From NCBI GenBank assembly GCA_022575985.1, contig JAKSXM010000272.1, positions 30,087,501-30,151,500 of the forward strand: a stretch of DNA of 64,000 nucleotides, read 5' to 3'. The stretch's first letter is position 1; each line of letters opens with the position of its first letter. The notes beneath the pieces are model-generated. The model made no database searches. It was given only the letters and a program-made list of their open reading frames with translations, and was not told where the DNA came from. A program made the translations under genes and the position numbers. This DNA comes from Anagrus nilaparvatae. Its lineage: Eukaryota > Arthropoda > Insecta > Hymenoptera > Mymaridae. Below are positions 1 to 13,300 of this stretch, in pieces.

Positions 1-1882
1 ATTAAATTAGGTGGCTTTATGTCATTCAATCATTGCGGAAGCTGGATTTTTTTTATCTTATATTATGTCAATTCATTTAAAATGATGATGTTTATGAATT
101 AAGTAACATACTTACATATACAGATGATTGCAGCAATTTTCTTGTTAACTTTTTTTTTATTCGAAAGCTTTAAAATGAGTTTTTCTTTTTAAACAACTAT
201 TTTTAACTACAGTTAGTCTTAAAAATTTGAAAAATATCTAAGTTTTTAGCTCAAAATTAACACTTGTTATGCTGGAGCTTGCAAGCTTCTCTTTAATTTT
301 CTATTTGATTAATTGGTAATTCCTTGTTACTTGAATTAATTATAAAATTATTTAAATCCTTTTGGGCTTTCGGGGCTAGAGGGGCATGTGTTCAACTGAA
401 TTTTCGGGTAAACCTGAAAAATTCCCTAGATCCGCACGTACGGTTATGAATTTGAAATTTTGTTTTCAAAAATATTTTCGTAAAAGCGTATACGCTTTTG
501 TAAAGCTAATACGACCCAAAAAGACGGGTAACTGGACACCTTTATCGCTAACGCACTAATGAAAAATAGAAATTAGGAAAAAAACTTTTCTTGTCAGTAG
601 TCATAAAGCACGCCAAGATGCATTTTCTCGCAACCGAAGAAAATTCTTTAATATACAACCTTTGGCATTAAAAAATAAACACTCCAAATAGCAGTTTACC
701 AGTTCACATAAATTTTAGGCCATTATTTAATTTTTTTTTATAAACTAAAGTTCACTCAGTTGGTATTCGCGCGCAGTGGTCTGATAAGACTTGAAAAATA
801 TTTTTATGAAACAAAACATTTATTTATTTAATATTTCAAGTCATCTGCAATCGTTTGAACAAGAAATTAGTGTAATTTTTAACTTAATTTTTTTGATTTA
901 CTTAAACAGTGTGTGATTTTATCTCTATTTTTTGAAGATGGAACTCTTTTTTAGTTTGCATTGCTATAATTAAAATTATAAATTGTTATTGCCAAAGAAT
1001 TCAGAAAAAAGTTAAATTAAATAAAAAAATTCTTTTTTCTTATTGTTTTAAGTCTTATAGCACCGTGGCAAAAAAGTGCTTGCAGAGTTTATTTTTTTCT
1101 TTTACTGTCGCAATCAAATTCTATACAAAATTTTTCTGTAATAATTATTTGTAAGAAGAAAAAATATAAATACCAATTACCGCCTAAACAGAATGAAAAT
1201 AAGCGGAAAGCTTGCAAGCTCAATATTGCAAATAAACAGGATACAAATCATTTAAAATAATTTTTAATACATAAAAGGGGTCATAGGGCTAGAAAAAAGT
1301 TAAATAAACTTCAATAGAGCCAATTCTCCACATTAATTGCCAAATGTTAATTCGGAACAAAGATTACAATAAAAAAGCTCATATACATTAAAAATACTTA
1401 TTTCCGTAAAAAAATTTTTTTAACGTGTATTAACGGATTATTTTTAAAAATAAGTAAATAATAATAACAATAATAAATAAATTAATCATCATCCACATTA
1501 TAATAATGCATAAACATCAAATTAAATAGTGCACGTGCTATATCGATATTTTATATTTTAAATAGATATCTCAATACGCGCGCGCGAACCGCTCATTTCG
1601 TTTGAAAATTATATATTTTTTGAAAATTCTCGCAGTATACAAAAATACTTTAAAAGCTTTCGTAGTAACTTTAGAAAAAAATTATTTTCTTCATAAAAAA
1701 TATTTTATTTTTATTGGTTAAAAAAATAATTTATTTGTGTTTTTGATTTAAAAAAAAATATTTTTTGGTGCTTTATTAATTGTGAAAATGTTAAAATTAT
1801 GTTATTATTTATTGAAAATAAAAAGTAATAAACAAAATAATAATAATATTAATAATAATAATATAAATTCTAATAATTTAGA
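1..1882. other. Upstream non-coding region of the phosphoserine phosphatase gene
   Basis: AT-rich with no convincing coding exon on either strand. It includes a perfect 18-bp palindrome at 482-499 (AAAAGCGTA/TACGCTTTT) and a short alternating CG run at 1577-1586, about 300 bp before the start codon. The CG run is probably part of the promoter and 5' leader. A (taa)-rich stretch lies directly before the start codon. No core promoter motif could be fixed. Confidence 0.5.
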
Positions 1883-3147
1883 ATGGCAAATTTAGATGAA
1901 GTTAAAATGGTTTGGAGATTGGCTGATGCTGTTTGTTTTGACGTTGATTCAACCGTTATACAAGAAGAAGGTATAGATGAGCTTGCAAAGTTTTGCGGAA
2001 AGGGCGAACAGGTGGAGAAATTGTAAGTTCAAGGTTACAATTGCGCATGCGCAATTGATCATTATTTTTAAATACTACATACTTTCTTTGTTTACACGTG
2101 TGGGGTATAGGACATGACTTCTCGCAGAGTTTGATAACACTTTAAAAGCTTTTTACTTTTAAACTCGTGGCTATTGAATTATTACGTAATTCCACATGCT
2201 GGATAAAAGAAAATCCTTTTTTTTTTTTTACTTTCTTTATAGTTTTTGTTGCGTAGATAATGATAATTTTTCATATCTTTATAGCCCCGAGTAATTCATT
2301 TTATGATTTGTATTAAAATTACCTTGTGCTTAATAAAAAATTTGTTTCGCACATATTATTACAACATCATAAATTGCACACCTTAAAGCTCTAAATTGAT
2401 AATAATAAGATTATTACTTTTATATTCAAGTACCTTTTATTTTATCACATAATTTATACAATTTATTTATTTAAAAAATTTTTTATTTTTATTTACAGAA
2501 CTAGACAAGCAATGCAAGGTAACATGACATTCCAACAGTCTTTGGCTGTTAGGCTTAATATTATTCAACCTAGTCTTTCACAAATAAAAGAATTTATTCG
2601 TACACATCCACCTAAATTAACACCTGGCATTAAGTAAGAAATTTTTTATACACAAAATTCATTTTTATAAATAAAAAATTTTTTTTATAGATCACTCATA
2701 GAAGCTTTACAAGCACAAAAAAAACAAGTCTTTTTAGTTTCTGGAGGCTTTCATTGTCTTATTGCTCCTGTGGCAGCACAATTAAATATACCACCAGAAA
2801 ATGTACGAGCAAATAGATTAAAGTTTTACTACACCGGAGAATATGCTGGTTTTGATGAAAATGAACCAACTTCAAAAACTGGTGGTAAAGGTGAAGTTAT
2901 AAGAAGACTGAAAGAGGATCATGGTTTTAAAACAATCGTTCACATAGGTGACGGTGCTACTGATTTAGAAGCTTGCCCTCCTGCTAATGCTTTTATAGGT
3001 AATTACTTAAAACTACAATTAATTTACAGAAAATTCAAAATCACTTATTTTTTCTTAGGATATGGTGGAAATATTGTAAGAGAAAGTGTAAAAGCTCATG
3101 CACCATGGTTCATATTGGATTTCAAAGATCTCATTGCAGCTTTATGA
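1883..3147 (+). CDS. PSPH: Phosphoserine phosphatase (4 coding exons)
   Basis: Catalyses the last step of serine synthesis, O-phosphoserine to serine, in the cytosol; a HAD-superfamily enzyme. Exons read from splice sites: 1883-2022, 2499-2633, 2691-2998, 3059-3147. They join into one frame of 223 residues, close to the ~225 of animal PSPH. HAD motif I is FDVDSTV, with the nucleophile Asp20 and acid/base Asp22 at the same numbers as in the human enzyme. The cap region follows. The later conserved lysine lies in [10 protein letters not shown], and the Mg-binding motif is [11 protein letters not shown], interrupted downstream by the last intron. The ATG is the first in frame and follows an AT-rich leader. 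All motifs are intact, so the gene looks functional. Intron 1 carries a perfect NRF1-type palindrome. Its 3' end faces that of UBE4A. Confidence 0.95.
2038..2057. promoter_or_regulatory. 20-bp perfect palindrome containing an NRF1/Ewg-type site
   Basis: The sequence CAATTGCGCATGCGCAATTG is its own reverse complement. Its core GCGCATGCGC is the consensus of the NRF1 family (Ewg in insects). It begins 16 bp after the first splice donor of the phosphatase gene and stands out in a very AT-rich intron. Binding is inferred from the motif only. Confidence 0.55.
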
Positions 3148-3724
3148 AGAATCCTAATTTTAATTAGTGAAAAATGAATTTGTTGACATTCCATATTTAG
3201 AAAAACTGGAATGTTAAATGATAATTTTTTAAACGATACACATAAATAACAATAATTAGGATGCTTTTAAAAAATTTTAGCATCTTGATAAGAATTTTAA
3301 AAATAAAATTTCTGATATTTTTCTATACATTGTTTTTCTGTGTACAGAGATGTAAATACTATACAGTCAGTATTTTTTTAATATAACTAAATTAATACGA
3401 TAAATATATATTTTTAGTATATACCTATAAATATATAAAAACTTTGATTTTTTAATTGTTAATAAAATTTTAAATGTTTATACAAGAAATATTTTCTATA
3501 TGCATGTGTATGTAAACAGATTTTTTTATGAAAAAAAAAAACTAATAAAAAATAAATTGTGCTTGATTTTATAATTTTTACGTATAGAAAAATTGTATTA
3601 ATTTGTCTTTTTGAAAAAATTAATTTTATACAAAATTTTTTATTTATTATTTGTATAATAATTTTATCTTTGTACAAATCATTTTATTATTGATTTATAT
3701 ATATGCACAATATATAACAATTTC

Positions 3725-3785
<61 letters not shown>

Positions 3786-3830
3786 TAAAAATAAAAATAT
3801 TTTTAACATTCACCTTTTTAATAACAATAT
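3148..3830. other. Convergent intergenic region (PSP / UBE4A 3' ends)
   Basis: Carries the 3' UTRs of the two convergent genes. It is AT-rich with no coding signal; the 72-codon minus-strand open frame at 3459-3677 has low-complexity composition. A trinucleotide microsatellite (listed separately) lies near the UBE4A stop codon. Confidence 0.6.
3726..3781. repeat. (TAA)n microsatellite
   Basis: About 18 uninterrupted TAA/AAT units, followed by a short (AAAAAT) tract. It lies in the 3' UTR side of UBE4A. Confidence 0.95.
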
Positions 3831-6800
3831 TTATTCATTTGTTGTTATCTCGCTTCTTTCTTTCTTTCTTTCATATATCCATTCATTTATTTTTTTCTTT
3901 AATTCTTCATCTGATTTGATCATATCCATAGTTAATGGAGATCGGTTAAATGGATCAGTTTGATCGCTCAACAAATGCCTGAAGGTATGTAATAAATTTT
4001 AAATTTTAAGTATATTAAATTGACGAGATAAATATTTATTTACCTGGCTATTGTTTGTCGATCAACTGTGATTTTAGAGGATGGTAAAATTACAGGATCT
4101 AGCATTAATGTAGACATAATAGGATCTAAAAATTCATCTGGTGCGTCTGCTAAAATTTCATCAACAGCTTTCTTCTTTATAGCAGCCTCTTCAACCTTTT
4201 TTGAAAAATCTTCGAGAGATCCTAGGATACTTCCACCACCAATTTTAACTGTAAATTTAACGATAATTTTAACAATAAATTTAATAACTTTTGTATACAT
4301 AGATTTTCAAATAAAATATTGCTGCAGTCAAATCGCGGCGGGTGGGAGGTATTTTTACTGGTCATCATGAGATTTAGTGTATATTTAGTCTATATACGTT
4401 TTTTGGGTCGCTCATCACGAAAATCGGGGTATTTTCCGGGAGATATTTGCGGCTATTTTTTATGTACTTGCATTCTGAGTATTTAGGTTTGGCCAAGAGT
4501 TGGTCCATAAGGGTTTTTTAGGTCGCTGATAAAGAATTTAGGGGATTTTTTAATGAAAAATTAATATTTCACCCTTAAATTAATAAAATTGTCCCAAACA
4601 AAGTGAGTTTTTCTATATTCATGCATTTTTTACTTTTTTAAAACTTATTTTAAATATACTATACCTAACAAAATTTTTTTGATAATTAACTGTAACTTGA
4701 GTAAGATAACTATTTTGAAATAGTAATTCAAATTGATTATTTATATCAAGAAAAATTGCATACAAAGTATTCGTAAATTTTATGTAAAAAGAATTAATAG
4801 TTAAAAATAATACAGGTTATTTTGGAATAGTGTATGCATTATAAAAAAAATATTATTTTCAGGGATTGTTTTGGAAAATTTAAGGGTGAAATATTAATTT
4901 TTCATAAAAAGTCCCCTAATTTCTTGATCAACGACTCAAAAAACCCTTGTGCACTGAGAATGCAATACATCAAAAATATCCTTTTTTTGGGGTATTTTTT
5001 GCCAATTCAAGAGTGTTACGAAAATATCTCCCGGGAAAGACTCCGATTTTAGTTATCAGCGACCCAAAAAACATATAGTAGACCAAATCTCATTACGGCT
5101 AGTAAAAATACACCCTAGACCGCGATTTGACTGGAGTAATGTATATCTTACTTAAAACGTCGGAAGCCAGTTTAAACAATTTGGGACTGTATGATCTTCC
5201 ATCTTGTGATATGGCTAGTATAAAATTTTCATTTTGACTTAAATTTATATAAATTTCACAAATATTTAAAACAAGATTTGCTGGATTAAAATCATACTCT
5301 TTTTGATCTTTAAGCTAGAATAAAAAAAATGTTTTGATAATTCCAGAATACTTATTTTAAACTTTTAAAATAATAAAAGCAAACCTTTAAATTCTTTTTG
5401 TTTGGACCAACTAATTGCAAAAGCAAGTAATTTAACATGGATGCTATTCTATCTACCATCGTTGAATGACAAAATGTAGATTGTATTTCTGATGTAAGCA
5501 TTTTTAACGTTTGAATTGTTTTTCTACCCAAGATATTATCAAACCTTGCATTCATGCCCATATGTTGTAAATCTAATTCTTGGCGTTCTCTTTCTTGTTG
5601 ATTTAAATTATTCCATTCTCCGCTGTCTCTAAATTTTTGAAAACACATGTTTGAAAAATTGTTTTTTGCAATGTCATTATTTTATAAATACCTAGCATTA
5701 GTTATTTGTCGTAATTGAGCAATATTGCTTAGAGCATCATCTAATAAAAATACAGCGTCATTCATTAATAAATTTATGAATCGTAAAAATAAGGGTGGTT
5801 GAACTGCTTCCATATTTTCCTCAGCTATTTGAGCTAAACGTCTAAAACAAATAACCCAAATGAAATTTTTGAAAATTTTAGTAAATAAATGATAAATTAT
5901 ACTTGAAACAATTTCTTTGCTCAGGTATTTTCCATAAATAATCCATAACAATATACATTGGTCTTCTATAATTAAATTTTTGTTCAAATTGAACGCTTTG
6001 CCCCGTCATTTCTATACTAACAAATACAGTTAGTAAACTTGTAACAATCTGAAAATAAAAAAAAATTAAAAATTAAATTTTCATTTCTTTAAATTACAAA
6101 AAAAAAAAAAAAAAAAAAAAAAACCTGTTGTCTATAAGGGTGCGTAACAAAAAGTTGTTGCCTGTGGAACGTTCCTAAAGAAGGTGTTGCTTGTTTTGTG
6201 GCTTCATCAGAAGTTGGCAATAATGCCTCCAAACCTTCAGCCATTCTGGCTCTCAAATGAGGATTATATAATCGAAATGGAGATTCCATTAAAACGATAA
6301 TCTATAAGAGTTAACAGAATTTAAAAATCAAGAATGAATGTATTTTAACTCAGTATTCATTACCTCTGTTAATATAGAGTTTAAAAAGATTGGTCCTTGT
6401 TCTTCAAAAACATTTCCAGACCATCGGGATAAGAAACATAAAAAACTAATAGTATTTTCAACAACAAATTCTGGAATACAACTAGAAATAGAAATGAAAC
6501 ATCTAGATCCATAAACTAACTAAATTCAAAAATGCACTTATATTACCTTAAAGTTTCAGGAACTTTTTCAGGTAAAGGGAATGTTATTGATTTAACTTCT
6601 TCAGGAGCATAAGATTTAATTGCAGTATCACTATTATTATTTATAATATTTACATTAACTTGCATCAACCAAAAAGAAGTCGCGGCATGAAACTTTGCTA
6701 ATATAGATATTAATTCTGGTGTCAATAAGCTAGCCTTTAGTGTTAAAAACCTTTAGAAAAAACAAAGAGATAACTATAGATTTTCTAAAAAACTTTTATT

Positions 6801-8873
6801 ATAATACATACATTTTCATTTCTGTTTCCATGCGTTGTGTGAAAAATTCTCTAACTTCTGGAGTACTATCATTTTGGGCAAATTGATACATCCTCTGCAT
6901 TCTTCCTAAATTTTGGCTTGTTCTAAAAAATAATTTTTTCAATTTTTGTTGATAAAAATAAAAAAATTAAATTTATCCTAATAAGTAACACATACTTTGT
7001 AAGTTTTTCTAAAATTACTCGGTAGCCTAAATCAAGTGATCTGTGAGTTAAGAAAAAACATTCAGTGACAAATCCAAATGACTCAGCAACAGGGCGGGTT
7101 TTACCCTCTGGAGTTGGAATTAAACATGTTTCTGATTTTGACCCAATTAAATGTACACCCTTAGAACGTCTTTCGTCCTCAGTTTTTGCCTAAATTAAAA
7201 AATACAATGTTGAAATAAAAAGTTATACTTAATACCTATTAAGTTGAAAGTTTTTAATTTACTAATTTATTTATCAAAATATTGGTATTTTAATGCAAAG
7301 TAAAAAATGAAACGGTTAAATTATAAAAATTTTTGTCATAAAAGCCTTTTAAGCCATTTATTAAAAAAAATGTAGGTAGATTCAAAGTTTGTCAAAACAT
7401 TTTAAATGCAAGCTTTTTAATTTCAGTGAGTAATTTTGTCATTTTTAAATTTTTGACTAATACAGACTGCTTAATACATTTTAATAAATTACCTCAGCAC
7501 TGCAATATGTTGGATCAATTTTTAATAACTTTGAATCATTTGGTTTGGAGCAAAAAGGTTGACATAGTCTAAGCAGAACATTTCCTAAATTTAGCATTAA
7601 TCCATCTGAAGCAGTTGTATGATCCATGATACCCATATTGTTGAAATCTGAATTGGCTAATTTTCCACGATTAGCGTTCATATGTAAACAATCACCAATC
7701 CATTGTAAAGCCAAGTGACGCACTTCTCGAGAACATTTAAGAAGCGAATGAAAAACTTTATGCATTGATTCGCTTAAAGAATCTAGCGCTATCCAAATAT
7801 TATTTTCAATTGCACTATTTTGCTATTTTGAAAATAAATATTTACTATTAATTAAATGCTATTAATTTCATGTAAAATCTATAAATAAATTTGAAAATAA
7901 GGGAAAACCTTACCAATTGAAATGGTTTGTCAAAAAAATCATAAGAATCATTTGGTGATTTTGGCAAACAACTTATTGATAACAAAGAGCCTAATACTGT
8001 ATTTTCATAATCTTTGCCTATTTTAATTTTTACTCTATTGTGAGAGATGACAAGTTTTGCAAGAGGCTCAAATGTAGCAAAAGTTTGTAATATACTAAAC
8101 CAATGTTGTCGCAATATTAACAGATTACCTACAGTAGACGATTCATTTAAAACAATATCTAAAATTGGACTAAAAGCGTTATTGATAATATCCTGTTCTG
8201 AATTTTTATTTTCAGTACATATACAATTTACAATATCGCCAATAAAATTTGTAAACTCTTTTCTATCAATTCCTTCATTTGTGAATAAAGAAACAAACTG
8301 ATCATAAATCTGAAAATTGAATATTTGGTTACTTAATTAAATTTACATCTAACTGTTTAATAAAAATACCTGTTGTTCTGGAAAAAGATCAGGTTCTTGC
8401 AAGGCAGTGGACATGTCACGAGTTATTATTTGACGAATGTCATCAACAGATATTGAAAGATCATTAATAGTTTTATATTTTTTTAATCGGCAGTAACTTT
8501 CAAAAAGATATAATACAATTTCTTTTTGAATAACATGGTTGTCTTGAACTTGTTTTCTTATGTTTGGCAGTAACATGAGTTCAGGCTCCCTTAAAAGTAA
8601 TCGTTCAAAAATTGCAAGCTCAACAGAGTCAGAATCAATAAATATTAATGTTTTCTTTTTTTTTTCATTATTATTATGAAGAGTTATTCCAAAAACATCA
8701 GCAATCAAATCGTCTATATTGTTATCATTTGAATGCTTTGCCTTATCATCTAATTTTTCATTTGTTTGATTGCTTTTAGTGTTATTATCATCAATTGATG
8801 GTTGTATTTGTGATGTGAAAGATACAGCATCATTTACAGATGAAAATAAATTAGCAAATGGATTACTATCCAT
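3831..8873 (-). CDS. UBE4A: Ubiquitin conjugation factor E4 A (U-box E3/E4 ligase, 14 coding exons)
   Basis: UFD2-family U-box ligase that elongates ubiquitin chains with an E2. Exons on the minus strand: 8873-8370, 8309-7914, 7822-7493, 7189-6996, 6922-6812, 6750-6547, 6481-6364, 6301-6125, 6048-5903, 5841-5692, 5628-5385, 5314-5152, 4248-4044, 3978-3831. They join into 1029 residues (human UBE4A is ~1066). The N-terminus (SNPFANLF) and internal blocks such as [18 protein letters not shown] and [13 protein letters not shown] favour UBE4A over UBE4B. The C-terminal U-box spans about 948-1022 and includes [20 protein letters not shown] and [18 protein letters not shown]. The UFD2 core precedes it. 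The intron between exons 12 and 13 is ~0.9 kb because a foldback element sits in it. A 26-nt A run borders exon 8. No disruption is seen. Confidence 0.95.
4318..5145. mobile_element. Foldback (long inverted repeat) element in a UBE4A intron
   Basis: The two ends are imperfect inverted copies of about 270 bp. The left starts ATTGCTGCAGTCAAATCGCG. The right, reverse-complemented, starts ATTACTCCAGTCAAATCGCG. Both arms then share TTTTTTGGGTCGCT, an AGATATTT block and ATTAATATTTCACCCTTAAA. The centre is AT-rich and has no transposase. TA dinucleotides flank both ends, which would fit a Tc1/mariner-type target site, but this is uncertain. The element lies wholly within the intron 4249-5151 and leaves both splice sites intact. 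Related copies are at 44196-44405, 46265-46375 and 61230-61932. Confidence 0.8.
6098..6123. repeat. 26-nt poly(A) run (poly(T) on the UBE4A sense strand)
   Basis: Uninterrupted A run directly beside the splice donor of UBE4A exon 8 (the exon ends at 6125, and the GT lies inside the run edge). A mononucleotide tract of this length is prone to length change and sequencing error. Confidence 0.9.
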
Positions 8874-10348
8874 ATTTTCACTTATTGAAATATATTCCCG
8901 AAAAATATAAAGTAATAAAAAAATTATCTATTACTGATTACACTAATAAATTAAGGTTATAAAACACCTTATTCAAGATTTTAAAATATTTACTACTATT
9001 TTTGGATGTCATTGTAAAAATTATTTATAACTTTTTTTTTATCAGGGACAAAAATAAATTAACATTGTTGAACTCTTATTAAAATAATGTTAATGCTTTT
9101 TTTTTTAATTAACTTTTATTTGGCACTGACTCTACACTTTTTTACAAACATGAATAAATATGTTTTTTGCGCGTAAATATGATTAAAATTTAACTTGAAT
9201 ACCTTTATAAATTTAATTTTTATAGTTTATTCACATAATACTTTTTATTTTTTTAAATCAATATTGAATTTAACTTCATTACGTGATATTTTGAAGCACA
9301 AGGTTTACAACTTGTACAAGTTTACAACGTATAATATGTGTCTCAGAAGGGAACAATTGTGCTGATGTTGCACTTTTATCGAATAAAGCTTTTCGGTCTG
9401 GTCACGTGATAGGAAAAAATATTAAATAACATGTATTAGATGGGGACCTCCGTGAAGGTACCCCCCATATAAAAGCTGATAACACCAATCGATTGCGAAT
9501 TTGGTCGCGAGAACCCTGTAAGCTTTGTCACGTGATCAGACCTTGTTAATGTTCAGAACGACCCTGTATTCACGACGAGGACTGTTCTGATTCGTCGTAA
9601 TAAAAGCTCTGATAAATTGATAAAAGTATTTAAAAACTAAACTGGAAAACTGTATAATAAATAAAAAGATTTAATTTTAAATACTTAAAAAATATTTATT
9701 AAGAGGGAAATATCTTTGGAATGTTTTACAATATACGTATTTATAATTCTTGGGGCTTTTTGAATCTTATTCAATACATAATACTCAAATAATATACTTT
9801 GAATAAATTGGTTTTGGACGTGAATTTTAATTTGAGTTTTAAAAATTGTTAAATTTTTTTTTTTATATTTCTGTTTTTGATAAAGGAACAAAGATTCGTT
9901 TTAGTAATTACATAATGAAACTCAAATATGTATAAAGATTTTTCAATTCAAGTTACATAAATACATAAATATTTAATAAATAAATATAAACTAAAAAGTT
10001 AAGTTAGATTAGACTTGAAGGCATATAATTGGACGTTAAAATCTTTAAAAAAGTTCAATTGAATTTTTAAAGTTCTTTTGGCCGGAAAACTGATTAATAA
10101 AAATACTTAATATATAAAATCTTGAATTTTTGCTAATTTAACTTATATATCACAAAGAAACAATTTCAAATGCATTCAAGTGACGGTGTTAAAATTTATA
10201 TCAGTCAAATATAATAAAAAATTATCCAATATGCTGAGGCACTCAATCAAGTTTTTAATACAGAGATATTGTATACAATATCTATCTGGATTTTTACAAG
10301 AACTACATTTAAGTCAGTCTTTTTACTAATTACTCTGAAAAATTTCAT
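8874..10348. other. Intergenic region upstream of UBE4A, downstream of CP110
   Basis: No coding exon seen. It contains a GC-richer patch at about 9330-9610, which is the likely UBE4A promoter side, with two CACGTG E-boxes in an inverted arrangement (separate entry). A possible hairpin GGGGACCT...AGGTACCCC lies at about 9440-9466. The rest is AT-rich low-complexity sequence. Confidence 0.5.
9394..9545. promoter_or_regulatory. Inverted pair of E-box (CACGTG) sites
   Basis: GGTCTGGTCACGTGAT at about 9395-9410 is mirrored by the reverse complement GGTCTGATCACGTGAC near 9529-9544, with the CACGTG cores at 9403-9408 and 9529-9534. The spacer holds a hairpin-prone GGGGACCT/AGGTACCCC stretch. It lies about 530 bp upstream of the UBE4A start codon. 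It could be a bHLH-bound promoter element or the ends of a small inverted-repeat element; the sequence alone does not decide. Confidence 0.4.
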
Positions 10349-13300
10349 TCATCGCCATGGCTTTCGAACTGCACTTACACTTATACTTCTTTTAATGCCT
10401 TGAGCTAAAAAAAAACCATAAAATATAAACTATTATAAATAACAACGGTGTTATTTTTCGTTTACTGTGTTGTTTTTTAGATTATCGATTTTTTTATAAA
10501 TAAATAAATATTTGAGTTCTTATGTTTTGACCTATGCTGGGATCATAAAATTTAAATTCTCTCAAATACTCAAATATTCATAAAATATAAATTTTTAAAA
10601 GTTAATTTATGTTAAAAAAAGAAACCTACTCATAGATGCAGACAAATTCCTTCTTTCTTTAGCATTCGGAGTCCAAGATTGACACCTTGTTCTTGCTGGA
10701 CAAGATGTAGTCATTAAAGAGCTATATATACTAGAATACTTGCCCATTCTGTTATCACAAAAATAAAAAGTATTAAAATATATTAAAATGTGAATTAATG
10801 GTTTTATTTAATTATTATAATATCACAACTGTATATTCACTTCAAGGCCTACATTTACATTTCCTATTCAAAAGGTTAAAAAGATCTTCAGTTCTTTGAA
10901 TATTGAATCTTTTAAGTGCATTCAGTATATGCTCTACTATAAGTTGGTAATTTATTAATTTCTAATAAATAATACCCTATTCTCTTTCCCAAATTTTCTC
11001 AGTGGAAAAACGTTGGATTAAAGAAAACGGCGTTTCTTGCTAGAGTTTACCAAATTACCAACTATAGTACAGAATACGGAATGCTCTTAAAGATGCTTGC
11101 ATGTATTTAAAATTTGAAAATTAGTAAGCTAATTAGTGCCTTTCAAAGAAAAAATTTTAATGTTGGCCTTTTGATAGCGATAATATTGAGTTAAATATAT
11201 AATATAACTAACGTACTTGTGATATTTACACATTAAGCTTTAAATAGAGCATTCAAATTTTTCTACAAGTCATGTTCTACACCAAAAATTATAAATTATA
11301 AAATGAAAAGCTAATTTTGTTCATTAAATAAATCTAATATTTTTATTTTCTTGAAGTCTAAAACTTTTTTTTCTCAAAAACAACTATAATATTTAAATAA
11401 ATACATGCAATGCACACAAAAAACAAAATAAATAAAATATTAATATTAAACACAAATAATATATTGACAAATGTCAATCTGTCTCATACTCTTTGAGCTT
11501 TTTTCTAGCAAGTGTACGCTGTGTTGCAAAAGAAAATGAACGAGCCGAACTAGGCCTGTCTGCACGAGCTTTTTTTATTTCTCGATCATGTGATATTATT
11601 TCCATTCGTTTTGCTGGGCTATCAGAAAATAAATCAACAATATTCATAGATGCAGCATCGCACTAAAAAAAATTAATGTTTTATATTCCCTTAAAATTTA
11701 TCAAACGTAAATTATTTTACCTGTAATTGTAATCTTTGATGAAAATTTAATTCTGATAAATTAAGAGGGGCTTCAACATGCAGCCTCAACATACAATGTA
11801 AAGCCTCTTTATAAGTATTTTTTAAGGCAATAACTTTTTCTGTTTTCATTAATCTTCTCACTAAGAAACCTTTAGCGTAAGCATTTATTATATTTGCAGC
11901 TTTTATCTAAATTTATAGAAATTGTAAAAAGATAATGTTAATTAATTTGTGTTTTAATATTATTAAACATTAAATTTTTTTAATACTTACATGCTTTTCA
12001 GTATATTTTGAATTATCTATTTTATCCTCATTTTGTATAGGAAACAAACGTCGACTAAAACTAGAACTTTTAAAATGAGAATTACCAACTGGAATATCAT
12101 CTATTGTTGTTTTAGAATTAGAATTAATCTCTATTTTAGAACTCCCATTTAAATTATTTTTTTCTTCTTCATTTACTAGCTTTTCTTCTGAGTCTAAATT
12201 TTTTATAGAAATAGCATCAGCAAGTGAAGATACTGAAATTTCTGGAAATGTTTTTTTAATTTGTGCTAGAAATATAATTTGTTGCTTTTTAAAATTTTCT
12301 TGCATCAATAATTGCTCTTTTTGTTGCCGTGACATAAGATCCATCATTTGTTTTTTGTGCGTTTCTTGAATTTCTTTAAAAACTGTTATTACTTTTTCAG
12401 ATGTAATAACTGGCTTTGGTTTAATTGGATTTCCTAGTTCACTAAGAGTTTTTGAAAAAGTATTAGAATTTTTATTTACATTTGAGTTATTGCTTTTAAC
12501 ATCAGATCTTCTAGTTACAACTTTTGCATTAACATTATTTAAATTAGCTAAAGAATTACTGCGTTTTTTGGCATCACCAAGTACCATAATGCTTTTATTA
12601 TTTTTTTTATTGTTACTACTAGCATTCTTGTTTATTCGACTAACTGTACTGTAAGCACTCTTAGGAGAATAACATTCTTTAGCAAACATTTTTTGAATGC
12701 AATCAGCAGATTTTGTTGAAGTTTGATATACATCTAAAGGAGAGCCAGCTTTAGAATTTGATACTGACTTTGAAATTCGATTATTTAAAATACCAGAGGA
12801 TGATTTTTTACTTTTATTTGTTGAATTTGAACGAGTTAAAATTGTTTCTTTACTAACTTTTTGAGTTGACCAATTTGATTTTCCTTGAGAAATGTTCCAT
12901 TCTCTTCTTTTTACAGAACAACCATCAGTCGGTGTTGGAGTGTAATCTATGTTACCTAATGTTGTTTGCATATGTGCTAATAACATTGGACTTGGAGTTT
13001 CTAATACATAAGAACCTCTGCGTACTAATTTTGGTTTTTCTTCATCAGATGGAGAATTTTTTTTATTCTTTTGTGATACACCTAAACTTATGGGTACAAT
13101 ATCTAGAGTTTTAGGCACTTGAGGTTTCCAATTTTCTGGTGTAGTTTGAGTTGTATCGGTTGCTATGGATGCTGGTGTATTGATATATTGATTTAAATCT
13201 ATGCTACTAGTTATTCCACCTGAACTAATACTATCACCTAATAGAGTTTCATTAACGCAACTTTTATCTTCATCAGAAAATGATTTATCTATGCTTGAAT

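Noticed and set aside
12866..13114. 82-codon plus-strand open frame
   Set aside because: Antisense shadow of the large CP110 exon.
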